From: Vannielia litorea
GTDB lineage: Bacteria; Pseudomonadota; Alphaproteobacteria; Rhodobacterales; Rhodobacteraceae
Reading direction: 5' to 3'
Assembly (NCBI RefSeq): GCF_018424695.1
Contig: NZ_QTNQ01000005.1
Coordinates: 1 to 64,000, forward strand
DNA: 64,000 nucleotides
Both the position numbers and the translations under genes were made by a program. Under the pieces are notes generated by a model that worked only from the letters and a program-made list of their open reading frames with translations, searched no databases and was not told the origin of the DNA. Shown piece by piece: positions 28,657 through 37,616 of this stretch. Position 1 is the stretch's first letter. Each line of letters opens with the position of its first letter.

Positions 28657-29751
28657 TCAGTCGCTATCAGGCGCATCCTGCCCCGCGTGGCCCACCGATG
28701 CAAGGCGGGCTGCCAGCCGCTCGGTAAAGCCCGACTGGGCGAGCTGAAACGCCAGCTTGATTGCGGCGGACACGCCAGTGGCATCGGCGCTGCCATGGCT
28801 CTTCACCACCGTGCCGTTGAGCCCGAGGAAAACGCCACCGTTCACCCGTCGCGGGTCGATCCGCTTGTTCAGCCGCTTCAGCGAGGTGAGCGCCAGCAGC
28901 GCGGCAAGGCGCGACAGCGGCGTGTGCTTGAAGGCCTGGCGCAGCAGATCGCCAATCAGCTTGGCGGTGCCTTCGCCGGTCTTCAGCGCGATGTTGCCGG
29001 TGAAGCCGTCGGTCACGATCACATCGACCCGGTCACTCGGAATGTCGCCGCCCTCGACGAAGCCGACGAAGTCGAAATCGTTCTTCGCCGCGGCGTCCTC
29101 GATCAGATCATGGGCCACCTTCAGCTCGGCCCGGCCCTTCGTCTCCTCGGTGCCCACGTTGAGCAGGCCCACCCGCGGACGGCTGAGGCCCATGCCGTTG
29201 CGGGCATAGCTCATGCCCATCAGCGCGTATTGCAGCAAGTCCTGCTGATCGGCGCGAATATCGGCGCCGACGTCGAGCATGATATTGAAGCCCGCCGGGT
29301 TGCGCGAGGGCCAGAGGCAGGCGATGGCGGGGCGGTTCACACCCTCGATCTTGCGTAGCCGCAGCATGCTCACGGCCATCAGCGCGCCGGTGTTGCCGCA
29401 GCTCACCGCCACCGCGGCCTCGCCGTTCTTCACCGCCTCGATCGTCGACCACATCGAGGTGCTCTTGCCGTGGCGCATCACATGGCTGGGCTTGTCATCC
29501 ATCTGCACCACGTCCTTGGCGTCGCGCACCACGACGCGCGCGGCCAGCCGGCGCTTCTCGACAAGCGGACGCAGCTCGGCGGCGGGGCCGTGCAGGATGA
29601 AGGCGATGTCGGGATTTTTCTCGGCGGATTTGGCGATGCCGGCCACAACTGCAGCCGGCCCCATGTCGCCGCCCATCGCATCGACAGAAATGACAACCCG
29701 GCCCGAAAGGGCCGGGAGCTTGGGTGCGTCGGTATCGGCGGCGTCACTCAT
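28657..29751 (-). CDS. plsX: phosphate acyltransferase PlsX
   Basis: Makes acyl-phosphate from acyl-ACP for phospholipid synthesis. 364 aa; SVDAMGGDMGPAAVVAGIAKSAEKNPDIAFILHG (about 23-57) is the family N-terminus, and VSCGNTGALMAVSML (about 117), ARPAIACLWPSR-like RPAIACLWPSRN and NVGTEETKGRAEL (about 195) are hallmarks. Starts 25 bases after rpmF and precedes fabH. Membrane-peripheral enzyme. N-terminal 20 residues form a short polar extension. Confidence 0.96.
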   Translation of the reverse strand: MSDAADTDAPKLPALSGRVVISVDAMGGDMGPAAVVAGIAKSAEKNPDIAFILHGPAAELRPLVEKRRLAARVVVRDAKDVVQMDDKPSHVMRHGKSTSMWSTIEAVKNGEAAVAVSCGNTGALMAVSMLRLRKIEGVNRPAIACLWPSRNPAGFNIMLDVGADIRADQQDLLQYALMGMSYARNGMGLSRPRVGLLNVGTEETKGRAELKVAHDLIEDAAAKNDFDFVGFVEGGDIPSDRVDVIVTDGFTGNIALKTGEGTAKLIGDLLRQAFKHTPLSRLAALLALTSLKRLNKRIDPRRVNGGVFLGLNGTVVKSHGSADATGVSAAIKLAFQLAQSGFTERLAARLASVGHAGQDAPDSD

Positions 29752-29775
29752 GTCCGCGCGCGCGGGCCCTTACGC

Positions 29776-29982
29776 TCAAGCAGCGTCTTCGTCGAAATCG
29801 ATCTCGTCCGCAGCCGCGACGATTTCCTTGTCGTCATAGTGGCCACAGGCGCCGCACACGTGGTGCGGACGCTTCAGCTCGCCGCAGTTCGAGCACTCGG
29901 CGGGGTTGTCGGCCACCAGCGAGTCATGCGACCGGCGCATGTTGCGGCGCGACTTGGTGATCTTGTTCTGAGGGACAGCCAT
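29776..29982 (-). CDS. rpmF: 50S ribosomal protein L32
   Basis: 68 aa: [20 protein letters not shown] start, zinc-ribbon [20 protein letters not shown] with both CxxC pairs intact (about 37-52). The acidic tail ([13 protein letters not shown]) is usual for alphaproteobacterial L32. Between yceD and plsX as in most proteobacteria, but the gap to yceD is 274 bases, longer than usual, and contains a repeat element. Confidence 0.97.
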   Translation of the reverse strand: MAVPQNKITKSRRNMRRSHDSLVADNPAECSNCGELKRPHHVCGACGHYDDKEIVAAADEIDFDEDAA

Positions 29983-30194
29983 GTCTCAACCTCGGGTCTG
30001 GGCAGGGCACGCCTCTTGCGGCCCCGGCGTCTTCGGGAATCTCGTCCGGCGCGTCATACGCCGCCCTGCGGCACCGATCAAGCGCCGATCCGCAGGGAGG
30101 CGGCAAAATACGAAAGTTTCTGTGAAAGGCAAGGAGAGAGTTCCCGCACCAGGGCCAAACCACCCGACGTCTGGCTGGCTGCCCGAACCCGCAG

Positions 30195-30245
30195 CATTTT
30201 CTTGCCCCAAATATCTCCCGCCGGAGGCCCAAACTCTCTTCGGGC
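30195..30245 (-). repeat. intergenic GGAGATATTT element, copy A
   Basis: On the minus strand between yceD and rpmF: CTCC-GGCG-GGAG hairpin, then GAGATATTTGGGGCAAGAAAATG. The block GGAGATATTT plus GCAAGAAAATG also appears at 39312-39336, with only two differences across that stretch. It is not coding and not part of either gene. Function unknown; recurrent intergenic repeat. Confidence 0.6.
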
Positions 30246-30256
30246 CCGCCGCAAGC

Positions 30257-30808
30257 CTACTCTTCCATCCGCTTCTTCAGCGCGGCCAGCCCGGCAAAAG
30301 GCTTCACCTTCTCCTCGGTCATCGGCTCCGCGCCCGGCTCGGTGTAGACCGCCTCGCCAAGCTCCACGCCCTCGGCCCGGGGGAAGGCGGGCAGGGCGAG
30401 CGCGAGCGCCTCCTGCATGACCTCCGACAGGTCGAGCACGGCGGGCAGGGGCTCGGCCTCGTCATCCTCGGGCATCTCCGACTCCTCCTCCTCGGGAAAG
30501 GTGAAATCGGCCAGGTAGCGGCGCACCACCGGCTCTTCGATCCGGGTGGTCACCGGCTCGAGCGTGACCACGCAGTTCTGCACCACCGTGGCGCCCAGCT
30601 CGCCCTCCAGCCGCCAGTCCTGCCGGCCCATCGGGGTGAGCGTGCCGGCAAAGCGCAGCTTGCGCAGGCCAAGCACCCCCAGGGCTTCCACCAGCCGGGC
30701 GAGGTCCCCGGTGCCGGGCACCAGCTCAAACCGCGTGGGCCGCTTGGTGGTCAGCTCCGAAAGCCGCATCACGTGGGAGTGTCCGGAGGTATCGGGGTCA
30801 GAGGCCAT
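30257..30808 (-). CDS. yceD: YceD/DUF177 family protein (23S rRNA accumulation protein)
   Basis: 183 aa. The family core is visible as LRFAGTLTPMGRQDWRLEGELGATVVQNCVVTLEPVTTRIEEPVVRRYLADF (about 50-102), with the single conserved Cys79 in QNCVVTLEPV. An acidic stretch EEEESEMPEDDEAEP (about 106-120) and helix LDLSEVMQEALALALPAFPR follow. Precedes rpmF, the conserved partner gene order. In E. coli this family affects 23S rRNA accumulation; the biochemical role is unsettled. Divergent from bamE. Confidence 0.9.
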   Translation of the reverse strand: MASDPDTSGHSHVMRLSELTTKRPTRFELVPGTGDLARLVEALGVLGLRKLRFAGTLTPMGRQDWRLEGELGATVVQNCVVTLEPVTTRIEEPVVRRYLADFTFPEEEESEMPEDDEAEPLPAVLDLSEVMQEALALALPAFPRAEGVELGEAVYTEPGAEPMTEEKVKPFAGLAALKKRMEE

Positions 30809-30886
30809 GCGCTTCCTTTCTTGATGTGGGCACTATCCTTCTGTAAGCCGATTAACAGACAAAAGAAACTGAGGCACGAGGGGAAG

Positions 30887-31366
30887 ATGGCGGCTTTCAA
30901 GGCGGCTCTGGCGGGAGCAGGCTCCGGCGCGGCAAGGGGGCTGGTGCTTCTGGCACTGGTCGTGTCGCTCGCCGCGTGCACCGCGCGCATGCGCAATTAC
31001 GGCTACACCCCCACCGATTCAGACCTCGCCGCGCTCCAGGTGGGCGTGGACACCCGCGAAACCGTGATCGAGGCCGTCGGCTCGCCCGCAGGCTACGGCG
31101 TGCTGCGCGAAAGCGGCATCTACTACCTCTCCGCCAAAACCCGCACCTGGGGCCCGCGCGAGCCCGAGTTTGTCGACCGGCAGCTGGTGGCGATCTCCTT
31201 CGATCCGGCCGGGCGCGTCAGCAACATCGAGCGGTTCACCCTGCGAGACGGCAACGTGGTGGCGCTCTCGCGGCGCGTGACCGACAGCAACGTTCGGGGC
31301 GTCAGCTTCCTGCGCCAGTTGCTCGGCAACCTCGGCCGCTTCCGCGCAGAGAACTTCCTCGACTAA
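30887..31366 (+). CDS. bamE: BamE/SmpA-like outer-membrane lipoprotein
   Basis: 159 aa from MAAFKAALAG; signal segment to about residue 30 with lipobox LAAC, lipidated Cys31. SDLAALQVGVDTRETVIEAVGSPAGYGVLRESGIYYLSA (about 45-83) matches the SmpA/OmlA fold. The C-terminal part, with FVDRQLVAISFDPAGRVSNIERF, completes it. Component of the BAM complex that inserts outer-membrane proteins. Divergent from yceD, 78 bases apart; a GGGGAAG ribosome binding site is present. Confidence 0.9.
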   Translation: MAAFKAALAGAGSGAARGLVLLALVVSLAACTARMRNYGYTPTDSDLAALQVGVDTRETVIEAVGSPAGYGVLRESGIYYLSAKTRTWGPREPEFVDRQLVAISFDPAGRVSNIERFTLRDGNVVALSRRVTDSNVRGVSFLRQLLGNLGRFRAENFLD

Positions 31367-31452
31367 ACGCCTCCGCCCGGCGTGGCAGGCAGCGTTTTGC
31401 GAAAGCTGTCGCCTGCGCTAAGCTTTCCCCCGTAAGACCGGCGGAGGGGCGA

Positions 31453-32715
31453 ATGGCACAGCAGGATCTCTACGGAAACGCGCTGTCCACCCGCAGCCCC
31501 GAGGCCGTCGCCGGGTATGACGCCGGGCTAACGGCCTTCCTCGCCGCGGCCCATGGCGCCTCCGATCACTTCCGGTCCGCCGTCACCGCCGACCCCGAAT
31601 TCGCCCTCGGCCACGCCGCCCTGGCCCGCGCGCTGATGATGGAGGGCCGGATGGCAGAGGCCCGCACCGCGCTGGAAAAGGCGCAAGGATGCACCGCTGC
31701 CGCGAGCGACCGCGAGGCGAGCCATATCGGCATTCTTGTCCTTCTCTTCCAAGGCCGCGCCGCCGAATGCCGTGCCGCTGTGCAGGCGCATGTGCAAACC
31801 CATCCGCGTGACGCGCTCATCGCCCAACTGTGCACCAACGTCTTCGGGCTCATCGGCTTTTCCGGCGAGGTTGCGCGCGAGGCCGAACTGCTGGCCTTCA
31901 CCGAGGCGCTGCTGCCGCAGTACCCCGGCGACTGGTGGATGATGTCGATGCACGCACTCTCGCTCTGCGAAACCGGCCAGATCCACGCTTCGCAGGTGCT
32001 CATGGAAAAGGCCCTCGCGCTCAACCCCGCCAACGCCCATGGCGCGCATTTCCGGGCCCACGCCCAATATGAGGAGGGCGACACCGAAGCCGGGCGCGCG
32101 ATTCTCGCCGACTGGCTGGCAGGCTATGACAGCCGCGCGCTGCTCCACGGCCACCTCAGCTGGCACCTTGCGCTCTGGACGCTGGAAGACGGCGACGCAG
32201 AGGCGCTCTGGCCTCTGCTCGATGCCCAGATTGGCCCCGGCGGCTCCAGGGGCCTGCCCATCAACATTCTGACCGACACCGCCGCGCTGCTCTATCGCGC
32301 CGAACTGGCCGGTTTCGAGGTGGACCCGGCCCGCTGGCGCGCGATCAGCGACTACGCCGCCGAGAAATTCCCCGAGCCCGGCCAGAGTTTTGCCGACCTG
32401 CATGCCGCACTCGGCCACGCGATGGCGGGCGAGGGGGCGCGGCTGGCAAAGCTGGTTGAGGCCAGCAAGGGCTTTGCCGCCGATCTCATCGGCCCCGTCG
32501 CGCTGGCCTGGGGCAATGTGGCGCGCGCCGAATGGACCGAGGCGCTTGAAGAGTTGCTGCGGGTCATGCCCACCGCCCAGCGCCTCGGCGGCAGCCGCGC
32601 CCAGCGCGACCTGCTGGAGCTGACCTACGCCAATGTTTTGATGAAGCTCGGCCACAGCGACGAGGCCCGCCGCACCCTTGCGCTGCGCCGCCCGGTGCTC
32701 GTCCCGCCAACATAG
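31453..32715 (+). CDS. tetratricopeptide repeat protein (TPR38-like)
   Basis: 420 aa from MAQQDLYGN, following GGAGGGG. Similar to the TTC38 family: YDAGLTAFLAAAHGASDHFRSAVTADPEFALGHAALARALMMEG (about 22-66) opens the TPR solenoid, GDWWMMSMHALSLCETGQIHASQVLMEKALALNPANAHGAHFRAHAQYEEGD (about 163-214) is the conserved centre, and further TPR-like helices run to the end. No signal peptide. A protein-protein interaction role is inferred from the fold; partner unknown. Monocistronic. Confidence 0.8.
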   Translation: MAQQDLYGNALSTRSPEAVAGYDAGLTAFLAAAHGASDHFRSAVTADPEFALGHAALARALMMEGRMAEARTALEKAQGCTAAASDREASHIGILVLLFQGRAAECRAAVQAHVQTHPRDALIAQLCTNVFGLIGFSGEVAREAELLAFTEALLPQYPGDWWMMSMHALSLCETGQIHASQVLMEKALALNPANAHGAHFRAHAQYEEGDTEAGRAILADWLAGYDSRALLHGHLSWHLALWTLEDGDAEALWPLLDAQIGPGGSRGLPINILTDTAALLYRAELAGFEVDPARWRAISDYAAEKFPEPGQSFADLHAALGHAMAGEGARLAKLVEASKGFAADLIGPVALAWGNVARAEWTEALEELLRVMPTAQRLGGSRAQRDLLELTYANVLMKLGHSDEARRTLALRRPVLVPPT

Positions 32716-32745
32716 GGTGCGCATTTATGGCGCACCCCATGCGCC

Positions 32746-33138
32746 TCACGCCTCCGGCTCGAACTCCAGCGCCACGCCGTTGATGCAATAGCGCAGCCCG
32801 GTCGGCTGCGGCCCATCGGGGAAGACATGGCCCAGATGCGCCTCACAACGGGCGCAATGCACCTCGGTGCGGGTCATGAAAAACTTGCGGTCCACGCTCT
32901 CACCCACCTCGGCCCCTTCCTTGGGCGCCCAGAAGCTCGGCCAGCCGGTGCCGCTGTCAAATTTCTGACCCTGGTCAAAAAGCGGCGCGCCACAGCAGGT
33001 GCAGAAAAACGTGCCCGGATCCTTCGGAAAATCATCATGGGTGAAGGCGCGTTCGGTGCCGTGCTTGCGGGTCACCTTATAGGCAAGGTCGCTCAACTGC
33101 GCCCGCCACTCCGCATCGCTCTTCTCGATCTCGGCCAT
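32746..33138 (-). CDS. msrB: peptide methionine (R)-S-oxide reductase MsrB
   Basis: Repairs methionine-R-sulfoxide. 130 aa. Zinc ligands Cys46/Cys49 (FFCTCCGAPLF) and Cys95/Cys98 (CARCEAHLGHV). Catalytic Cys118 in GLRYCINGVALEF. GTGWPSFWAP (about 63-72) is the substrate pocket. Complete; no signal peptide, so cytoplasmic. Converges with the TPR gene and is divergent from the acyltransferase gene. Confidence 0.97.
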   Translation of the reverse strand: MAEIEKSDAEWRAQLSDLAYKVTRKHGTERAFTHDDFPKDPGTFFCTCCGAPLFDQGQKFDSGTGWPSFWAPKEGAEVGESVDRKFFMTRTEVHCARCEAHLGHVFPDGPQPTGLRYCINGVALEFEPEA

Positions 33139-33240
33139 CCGGCTCCCTCCATGTTCCCGTCATATCTTGCGCCTATCGTCGCGCCCAACCATATCTAGGG
33201 GCACACCCAGATTTCGCAATCACGCGGGGAGGCCGGGCAG

Positions 33241-33972
33241 ATGAGGGCGCTGACAAAAGGCCGTTACCGGGTGCGGCTGGCCGGTGAGGCCGACCTGGCA
33301 GATGTCTTCGCCCTGCGCGCCCGGCTGTTTCGCGGCGATGCCAGCGCCGCCGATACCGACAGCTTCGATGCCCGTGCCATGCACGTGGTCGTCGAGGATC
33401 TGGCCGCCGGCAAGCTCGCCTGCGCCTTCCGCCTGCTGCGCCTCACCGGCGGTGAAGACATTGCCACCGGCTACACCTCCCAGTTCTACGACACCGCGCC
33501 GCTGGCCGGTTACGCGGGGCCGGTGCTGGAGATGGGCCGCTTCTGCATCGACCCGGCCTTTCGGGGCGACCCGCATGTGCTGCGCACCGCCTGGGTCGGC
33601 ATGACCGACTATATCGACAGCCACGGCGTCCGCTTTCTCTTCGGCTGCTCCTCCTTCCACGGCATCGATCCGGTGCTGCACATGGATGCGCTTGCCCTCC
33701 TGCGCGCCCGCCACACCGGCCCCGCCGCGCTGCTGCCGCAAGTGAAGGCCGCGAAAGTGCAACGCTTCGCCGATCTGCCCGCGCACACCCCCGACAAACG
33801 GAACGCCACCCTCCAGATGCCGCCACTTCTGCGCAGCTTCCTCATGCTCGGCGGCTGGGTCTCCGACCATGCGGTTGTGGATGACGACCTCGGCACGCTC
33901 CACGTATTCACCGGGCTGGAAATTGAGGCAATCCCCCCCAACCGCGCCGCCGCCTTCCGCGCCACCGTGTGA
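33241..33972 (+). CDS. OlsB/GlsB-like amino-acid N-acyltransferase
   Basis: 243-aa GNAT-like enzyme of the ornithine-ACP N-acyltransferase group, which makes the first intermediate of aminolipids. RYRVRLAGEADLADVFALRARLFRG is the start, LACAFRLLRLTGGEDIATGYTSQFYD and EMGRFCIDPAFRGDPHVLRTAWVGMTDYIDSHGVRFLFGCSSFHG (about 98-142) are typical. Roseobacters use such enzymes for ornithine lipid and also glutamine lipid synthesis, so the amino acid is uncertain. No O-acyltransferase (OlsA) gene is adjacent. Monocistronic, start at 33241. Confidence 0.8.
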   Translation: MRALTKGRYRVRLAGEADLADVFALRARLFRGDASAADTDSFDARAMHVVVEDLAAGKLACAFRLLRLTGGEDIATGYTSQFYDTAPLAGYAGPVLEMGRFCIDPAFRGDPHVLRTAWVGMTDYIDSHGVRFLFGCSSFHGIDPVLHMDALALLRARHTGPAALLPQVKAAKVQRFADLPAHTPDKRNATLQMPPLLRSFLMLGGWVSDHAVVDDDLGTLHVFTGLEIEAIPPNRAAAFRATV

Positions 33973-34065
33973 ACCCGTCGTGAAACCGTGTGCGCCCGGC
34001 GGGCTGCCGCTTGACGGGCCGGGCAGGGGCCGCAGGCTTTTCCTCATTTCACGAGGAGAATTGCC

Positions 34066-34419
34066 ATGACCCACCCCTTCGACATCTGGGCGCCGATCCT
34101 GAAGGCCCCGTTTTCCGGCGATGTCACCCAAGAGATCGTGCCGCGCATCCTGTCACCCGAAATCGCCGGCATCCCCGAGATCGAGCAGGAGATCCAAACC
34201 GAAGTCGCCAGCTACGGCACTCAGCTCGGCAAGGTTCTGGAGGCCTTGAAGGCACTGTCAGCGGCCACGGGCACGCCGCTGCCGGAGATCGACGCGCTGG
34301 TGGCCGAGGTGGAAGAGGTCAAGGAAAAGAGCCGCGCCGCGTATCGTGCCGAGGCGGTGGCGGCACTGGAGCGGCTGAGGCGCGTGGACGAACCCGCATG
34401 GCGGGCGCTGACCGCGTAG
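34066..34419 (+). CDS. hypothetical 117-aa helical protein
   Basis: GAGGAG lies eight bases before the ATG. The protein (MTHPFDIWAPILKAPFSGDVTQ start) is predicted helical: PEIEQEIQTEVASYGTQLGKVLEALKALS and IDALVAEVEEVKEKSRAAYRAEAVAALERLRR give heptad-like, probable coiled-coil stretches (about 40-65 and 75-110). No signal peptide, membrane segment or recognised family. 93 bases after the acyltransferase gene on the same strand; followed by the large palindromic region. Confidence 0.65.
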   Translation: MTHPFDIWAPILKAPFSGDVTQEIVPRILSPEIAGIPEIEQEIQTEVASYGTQLGKVLEALKALSAATGTPLPEIDALVAEVEEVKEKSRAAYRAEAVAALERLRRVDEPAWRALTA

Positions 34420-34473
34420 GTCGGGACGTATCCCGACTTCTCCCCCCCGCAAAAGAAATGGGGGTGTCCGCAT

Positions 34474-34721
34474 ATCGTGTTGGTCCGCCTTGCGGACGAA
34501 GCAGACATTGATCCGCAAGCCGTGCAGCGCCGTCCCGCGGGGTGGCGCCCGACCTGATGAGCGGCGCGCTTTATGGTAGCCAAGCACCTTCTTCCCTGGG
34601 AGCTCAGCGCCAACGGCAGCCAAGCGCCGCCCCAGGGGGCGGGACGGCGCTGCGCGGCGGCTTCGCCTTGATTCCGCGCGGGTCCAGGCGGCAAAACGGG
34701 CTCATAGCCGACCAACACGAT
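34474..34721. repeat. large nested inverted repeat (about 250 bp)
   Basis: The 391-base gap 34420-34810 holds no gene. Outer arms ATCGTGTTGGTC (34474-34485) and GACCAACACGAT (34710-34721) are perfect. Inner arms GCAGCGCCGTCCCGC (34524-34538) and GCGGGACGGCGCTGC (34639-34653) are also perfect. The outer flanks (GGGG.. and ..CCCC) extend the homology imperfectly. Arms contain smaller hairpins such as GTCCGC-CTT-GCGGAC. A 100-base centre is not clearly paired. May be two inverted copies of one repeat or a miniature mobile element; no target duplication was recognised. Confidence 0.65.
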
Positions 34722-34738
34722 TTTCGAACCCCTCAAAA

Positions 34739-34770
34739 GAAAGAAAAAGGCGCGAGGTCTCCCCCGCGCC
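34739..34770 (-). terminator. rho-independent terminator of the peroxiredoxin gene
   Basis: On the minus strand GGCGCGGGG pairs with CCTCGCGCC (one G-T) around a 4-base loop and is followed by TTTTTCTTTC. It starts about 40 bases past the peroxiredoxin stop, after a second hairpin (GGCGGGAC/GTCCCGCC, 34776-34793). Confidence 0.8.
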
Positions 34771-34775
34771 CGTGG

Positions 34776-34793
34776 GGCGGGACTTGTCCCGCC
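34776..34793. other. perfect GC hairpin downstream of the peroxiredoxin gene
   Basis: GGCGGGAC (34776-34783) and GTCCCGCC (34786-34793) are perfect complements with 2 bases between. It has no T-run of its own, lies between the stop codon and the true terminator, and may stabilise the 3' end of the mRNA. Confidence 0.5.
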
Positions 34794-34810
34794 GCTCCGG
34801 TCTTCCCGGC

Positions 34811-35359
34811 TTACGCAGCCACGGCCGCGTTCGCCTCCTTCAGCCAGGCCAGCACCGTCTCTGGCGAACTCACCCCATAGGGGTCTTCGCCGTGGTTGTC
34901 GCAGAGCCCCGGCTCCTCGAACCACGCTTCCACCACGCCGTCTTTCACAACGGCGGCATAGCGCCACGAGCGCAGGCCGAAGCCGAGGTTGTCCTTGCGC
35001 ACCAGCATCCCCATCCGCCGGGTGAACTCGCCCGAGCCGTCCGGGATCACGGCCACGTTCTCCAGCCCCTGCGCCTTGGCCCACTGGTTCATCACGAAGC
35101 TGTCGTTCACGCTCATGCAGTAGATCGCGTCGACACCTTCGGCCTGGAAGTCGGCAAAGCCGTTCTCGAAACCGGGCAGCTGGTAGGTCGAGCAGGTGGG
35201 GGTGAAGGCGCCGGGCAGGGAGAACAGCACAACGCGCTTGCCGCCAAAGTAATCGGCGGTGGTCTTGTCTTCCCAGCGGAACGGGTTGGGGCCGCCCACG
35301 GCCTCGTCGCGGACCCGGGTGTGGAAGGTGACGTCAGGAAGTTTCATTCCGGTTTTCAT
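34811..35359 (-). CDS. peroxiredoxin (Prx5-type)
   Basis: Thiol peroxidase reducing peroxides, 182 aa from MKTGMKLPDVTFHTRVRDE with a GAGG site upstream. Peroxidatic Cys56 in PGAFTPTCSTYQLPGFE, the Prx5/AhpC-TSA motif with the catalytic Thr and Pro. RSWRYAAVVKDGVVEAWFEEPG (about 125-146) is the Prx5 C-terminal signature. A start 5 codons upstream exists but overlaps the binding site. No fused glutaredoxin domain. Monocistronic with its own terminator. Confidence 0.93.
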   Translation of the reverse strand: MKTGMKLPDVTFHTRVRDEAVGGPNPFRWEDKTTADYFGGKRVVLFSLPGAFTPTCSTYQLPGFENGFADFQAEGVDAIYCMSVNDSFVMNQWAKAQGLENVAVIPDGSGEFTRRMGMLVRKDNLGFGLRSWRYAAVVKDGVVEAWFEEPGLCDNHGEDPYGVSSPETVLAWLKEANAAVAA

Positions 35360-35584
35360 GGGCTTGCCTCGCAAAGTTCATCCAGTCAGGCCCATAGGAG
35401 GGCACCGACCGGACCTGTTTCATCCGATCTGCCACCCCGTCGGGGCAGCGCTCCTCCTGCGGTCTGCCTAGAACGATTCCAACTGCCCCGCAACCGCCTC
35501 GCACCCAGCCCTGCGCCCTGCGCATGGCCACCGCCCCGAGCCTCCCGTCTGGATCATGGCGCTCCCGCGTCCTAACCTGCGCCC

Positions 35585-36025
35585 ATGTCCGTCACCTACC
35601 GCCCCGCCACGTCCGAGGACGCGACCGCCTACGCCCGGATCATCCGCGCTTGGGGCGCGGAGGTCTCCGACTGGATCGACCCGATGGACGCGCTTGCCCC
35701 GATGGCCGCCTTCTGGGCCGAGGTCTTTCGCCAGCACCCCACCTGGGTGGCCGAGGAGGGCGACGCGATTGTGGGCTTTGCCAACCGCGAAGATCACCAC
35801 CTCTGCGGCCTCTATGTTTCCCGCGCGGCGCGGGGCAGGGGCATCGGCAAGGCGCTGCTCGATCTCGCCCGCTCGGGCCAACCCCGCCTGATCGCTTGGT
35901 CCTACGAGCAAAACCGCGCCGCCCGCCGCTTTTACCGGCGAGAAGGCTTCGTCGAGCTTTGCCGCGAGCGCGAGCCGGGCACCGGGCTAATGAACGTCGC
36001 GCACCTCTGGACCCGCCAGGCGTGA
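35585..36025 (+). CDS. GNAT family N-acetyltransferase
   Basis: 146 aa, single GNAT domain. [22 protein letters not shown] opens the fold, [27 protein letters not shown] (about 78-104) contains the acetyl-CoA loop R-G-R-G-I-G-K, and [17 protein letters not shown] (about 115-131) is the C-terminal motif. Substrate unknown. It lies 101 bases ahead of lipA on the same strand. A short TTG- or ATG-free gap of about 200 bases precedes it with nothing recognisable. Confidence 0.85.
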   Translation: MSVTYRPATSEDATAYARIIRAWGAEVSDWIDPMDALAPMAAFWAEVFRQHPTWVAEEGDAIVGFANREDHHLCGLYVSRAARGRGIGKALLDLARSGQPRLIAWSYEQNRAARRFYRREGFVELCREREPGTGLMNVAHLWTRQA

Positions 36026-36126
36026 CCCAGCCCTGCACCCGCTGCATGGGCCCGGCGGCAAACCCTTTCCCCCACGCGGCCCACGCGCTATCTAGACCCA
36101 AGACGCGCCCCGAAAGGCCAAGCCAG

Positions 36127-37080
36127 ATGAACGATCAGACACCGCCCCGCCTGCGCCACCCCGAGAAGGCCCGCAAGCCGGACAATCCGCAGCCGAAAAA
36201 GCCGGACTGGATCCGGGTGAAGGCGCCGACGTCGAAGGGCTACCACGCCACCGCGAAGATCATGCGTGAGAACAGCCTGAAGACGGTCTGCGAAGAGGCG
36301 GCCTGTCCGAACGCGGGCGAATGCTGGAGCCAGGGCCACGCCACCATGATGATCATGGGCGATGTCTGCACCCGCGCCTGCACCTTCTGCAACATCGCCA
36401 CCGGCAAGCCGCCCGAGGCGCTCGACGTGTTCGAGCCGGGCCGGGTCGCCGATGCTGTGAAAAAGCTCGGTCTGAACCACGTGGTCATTACCTCTGTGGA
36501 CCGGGATGACGTGGAAGACGGCGGCGCCGAGCACTTTGCGATGACGATCCGCGCCATCCGCAAGCAGGCGCCCGGTACCACCATCGAGATCCTCACGCCC
36601 GACTTCATCCGCTGCGACCCGGCGGTGCTGGAGGTGGTCGTCGAAGCGAAACCGGATGTCTTCAACCACAACCTCGAAACCGTCCCCGGCCTCTACCCCG
36701 AGGTCCGCCCCGGCGCGCGTTACTTCCACTCCCTGCGCCTGCTGCAACGGGTGAAGGAGCTGGACCCGACGATGTTCACCAAATCCGGCATCATGGTCGG
36801 CCTCGGCGAAGACAAGCAGGCCGTCCACGCCGTGATGGACGACATGCGCGCCGCCGATATCGACTTCCTTACTATCGGCCAGTACCTCCAGCCCACGCCC
36901 AAGCACCACGCGGTCGACCGCTTCGTGACGCCGGAAGAATTCGCCGCCTACGAAAAAGCGGCTTATGGCAAGGGCTTCCTCATGGTCTCCGCCAGCCCGC
37001 TCACCCGGTCGAGCTACCACGCGGGGGATGACTTCGCGCGCCTGCGGGAGAACCGGCTGAAGAAGCTGGGGATGGCGTGA
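36127..37080 (+). CDS. lipA: lipoyl synthase
   Basis: Radical SAM enzyme inserting two sulfurs into octanoyl-lipoyl domains. 317 aa from [16 protein letters not shown]. Auxiliary cluster Cys55/Cys60/Cys66 ([12 protein letters not shown]) and radical SAM cluster Cys81/Cys85/Cys88 (CTRACTFC) are intact; [14 protein letters not shown] (about 290-303) supplies the conserved C-terminal serine. Start chosen at 36127 because the upstream frame overlaps a GNAT gene. Its stop overlaps the next GTG by four bases. Confidence 0.98.
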   Translation: MNDQTPPRLRHPEKARKPDNPQPKKPDWIRVKAPTSKGYHATAKIMRENSLKTVCEEAACPNAGECWSQGHATMMIMGDVCTRACTFCNIATGKPPEALDVFEPGRVADAVKKLGLNHVVITSVDRDDVEDGGAEHFAMTIRAIRKQAPGTTIEILTPDFIRCDPAVLEVVVEAKPDVFNHNLETVPGLYPEVRPGARYFHSLRLLQRVKELDPTMFTKSGIMVGLGEDKQAVHAVMDDMRAADIDFLTIGQYLQPTPKHHAVDRFVTPEEFAAYEKAAYGKGFLMVSASPLTRSSYHAGDDFARLRENRLKKLGMA

Positions 37081-37616
37081 GAGGACCGCTCCGCGCCGCG
37101 CCGGGGCTGCCCGGCCTGGCGCTCTGCCTGTCGCTGGCGTTTCCGGCCATGGCACAAGGCACTCCGTCGGGCTGGGCGCTTAACATCCAGCCCGACGCCG
37201 CCACCTGCACCGCCAGCCTCACCTCCGAAGAAGGCGCCGCGCTGGCGATCACCGCGCCTGCCTTGGTCGAAACCGCGCCAGAACCGCTGCCCTTCACGCT
37301 CGACCTCTGGCTCTCCGCCACGCTGCGCGACCTGCTGCCGCTGCCCGATGGCGACACCGCCATCGCCTTCCGCCCTGCCGGGGCCGCCGCCGTGCAGCTC
37401 GAGGGCACGCTCGCCCCTGATGCCGCCTTCTGGCGCTTCACCCACAGCTTCGCCTCCCCGCAGGACGCGGGCCGCTTCTTGCTCGCCACGCGCTCCGGGC
37501 GGCTGACGATCTTCCACCCCGAGGCGGGCGTTCTGGCGGGTTTTGAAACCGATGGGGCCGATGAAGCCCTCGCCGGGCTTCTGGCCTGCGCTCCCCTGCC
37601 GGAGGTCACCCGATGA
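37077..37616 (+). CDS. secreted hypothetical protein, paralogue 1
   Basis: 179 aa, GTG start coupled to lipA (GTGA overlap). A signal peptide at 1-26 ([13 protein letters not shown]) targets it to the periplasm. The mature part starts [17 protein letters not shown], one Cys, and ends CAPLPEVTR with a second Cys, possibly a disulfide. [26 protein letters not shown] (about 122-147) resembles the downstream protein. No enzyme motif recognised. Overlap with the next gene is ATGA, so lipA and the pair are one operon. Confidence 0.65.
   Translation: MRGPLRAAPGLPGLALCLSLAFPAMAQGTPSGWALNIQPDAATCTASLTSEEGAALAITAPALVETAPEPLPFTLDLWLSATLRDLLPLPDGDTAIAFRPAGAAAVQLEGTLAPDAAFWRFTHSFASPQDAGRFLLATRSGRLTIFHPEAGVLAGFETDGADEALAGLLACAPLPEVTR

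Noticed and set aside
34474..34721. CRISPR array or transposon with encoded transposase
   Set aside because: The structure is a single nested palindrome without regular direct repeats and spacers, and no transposase reading frame lies in or beside it.
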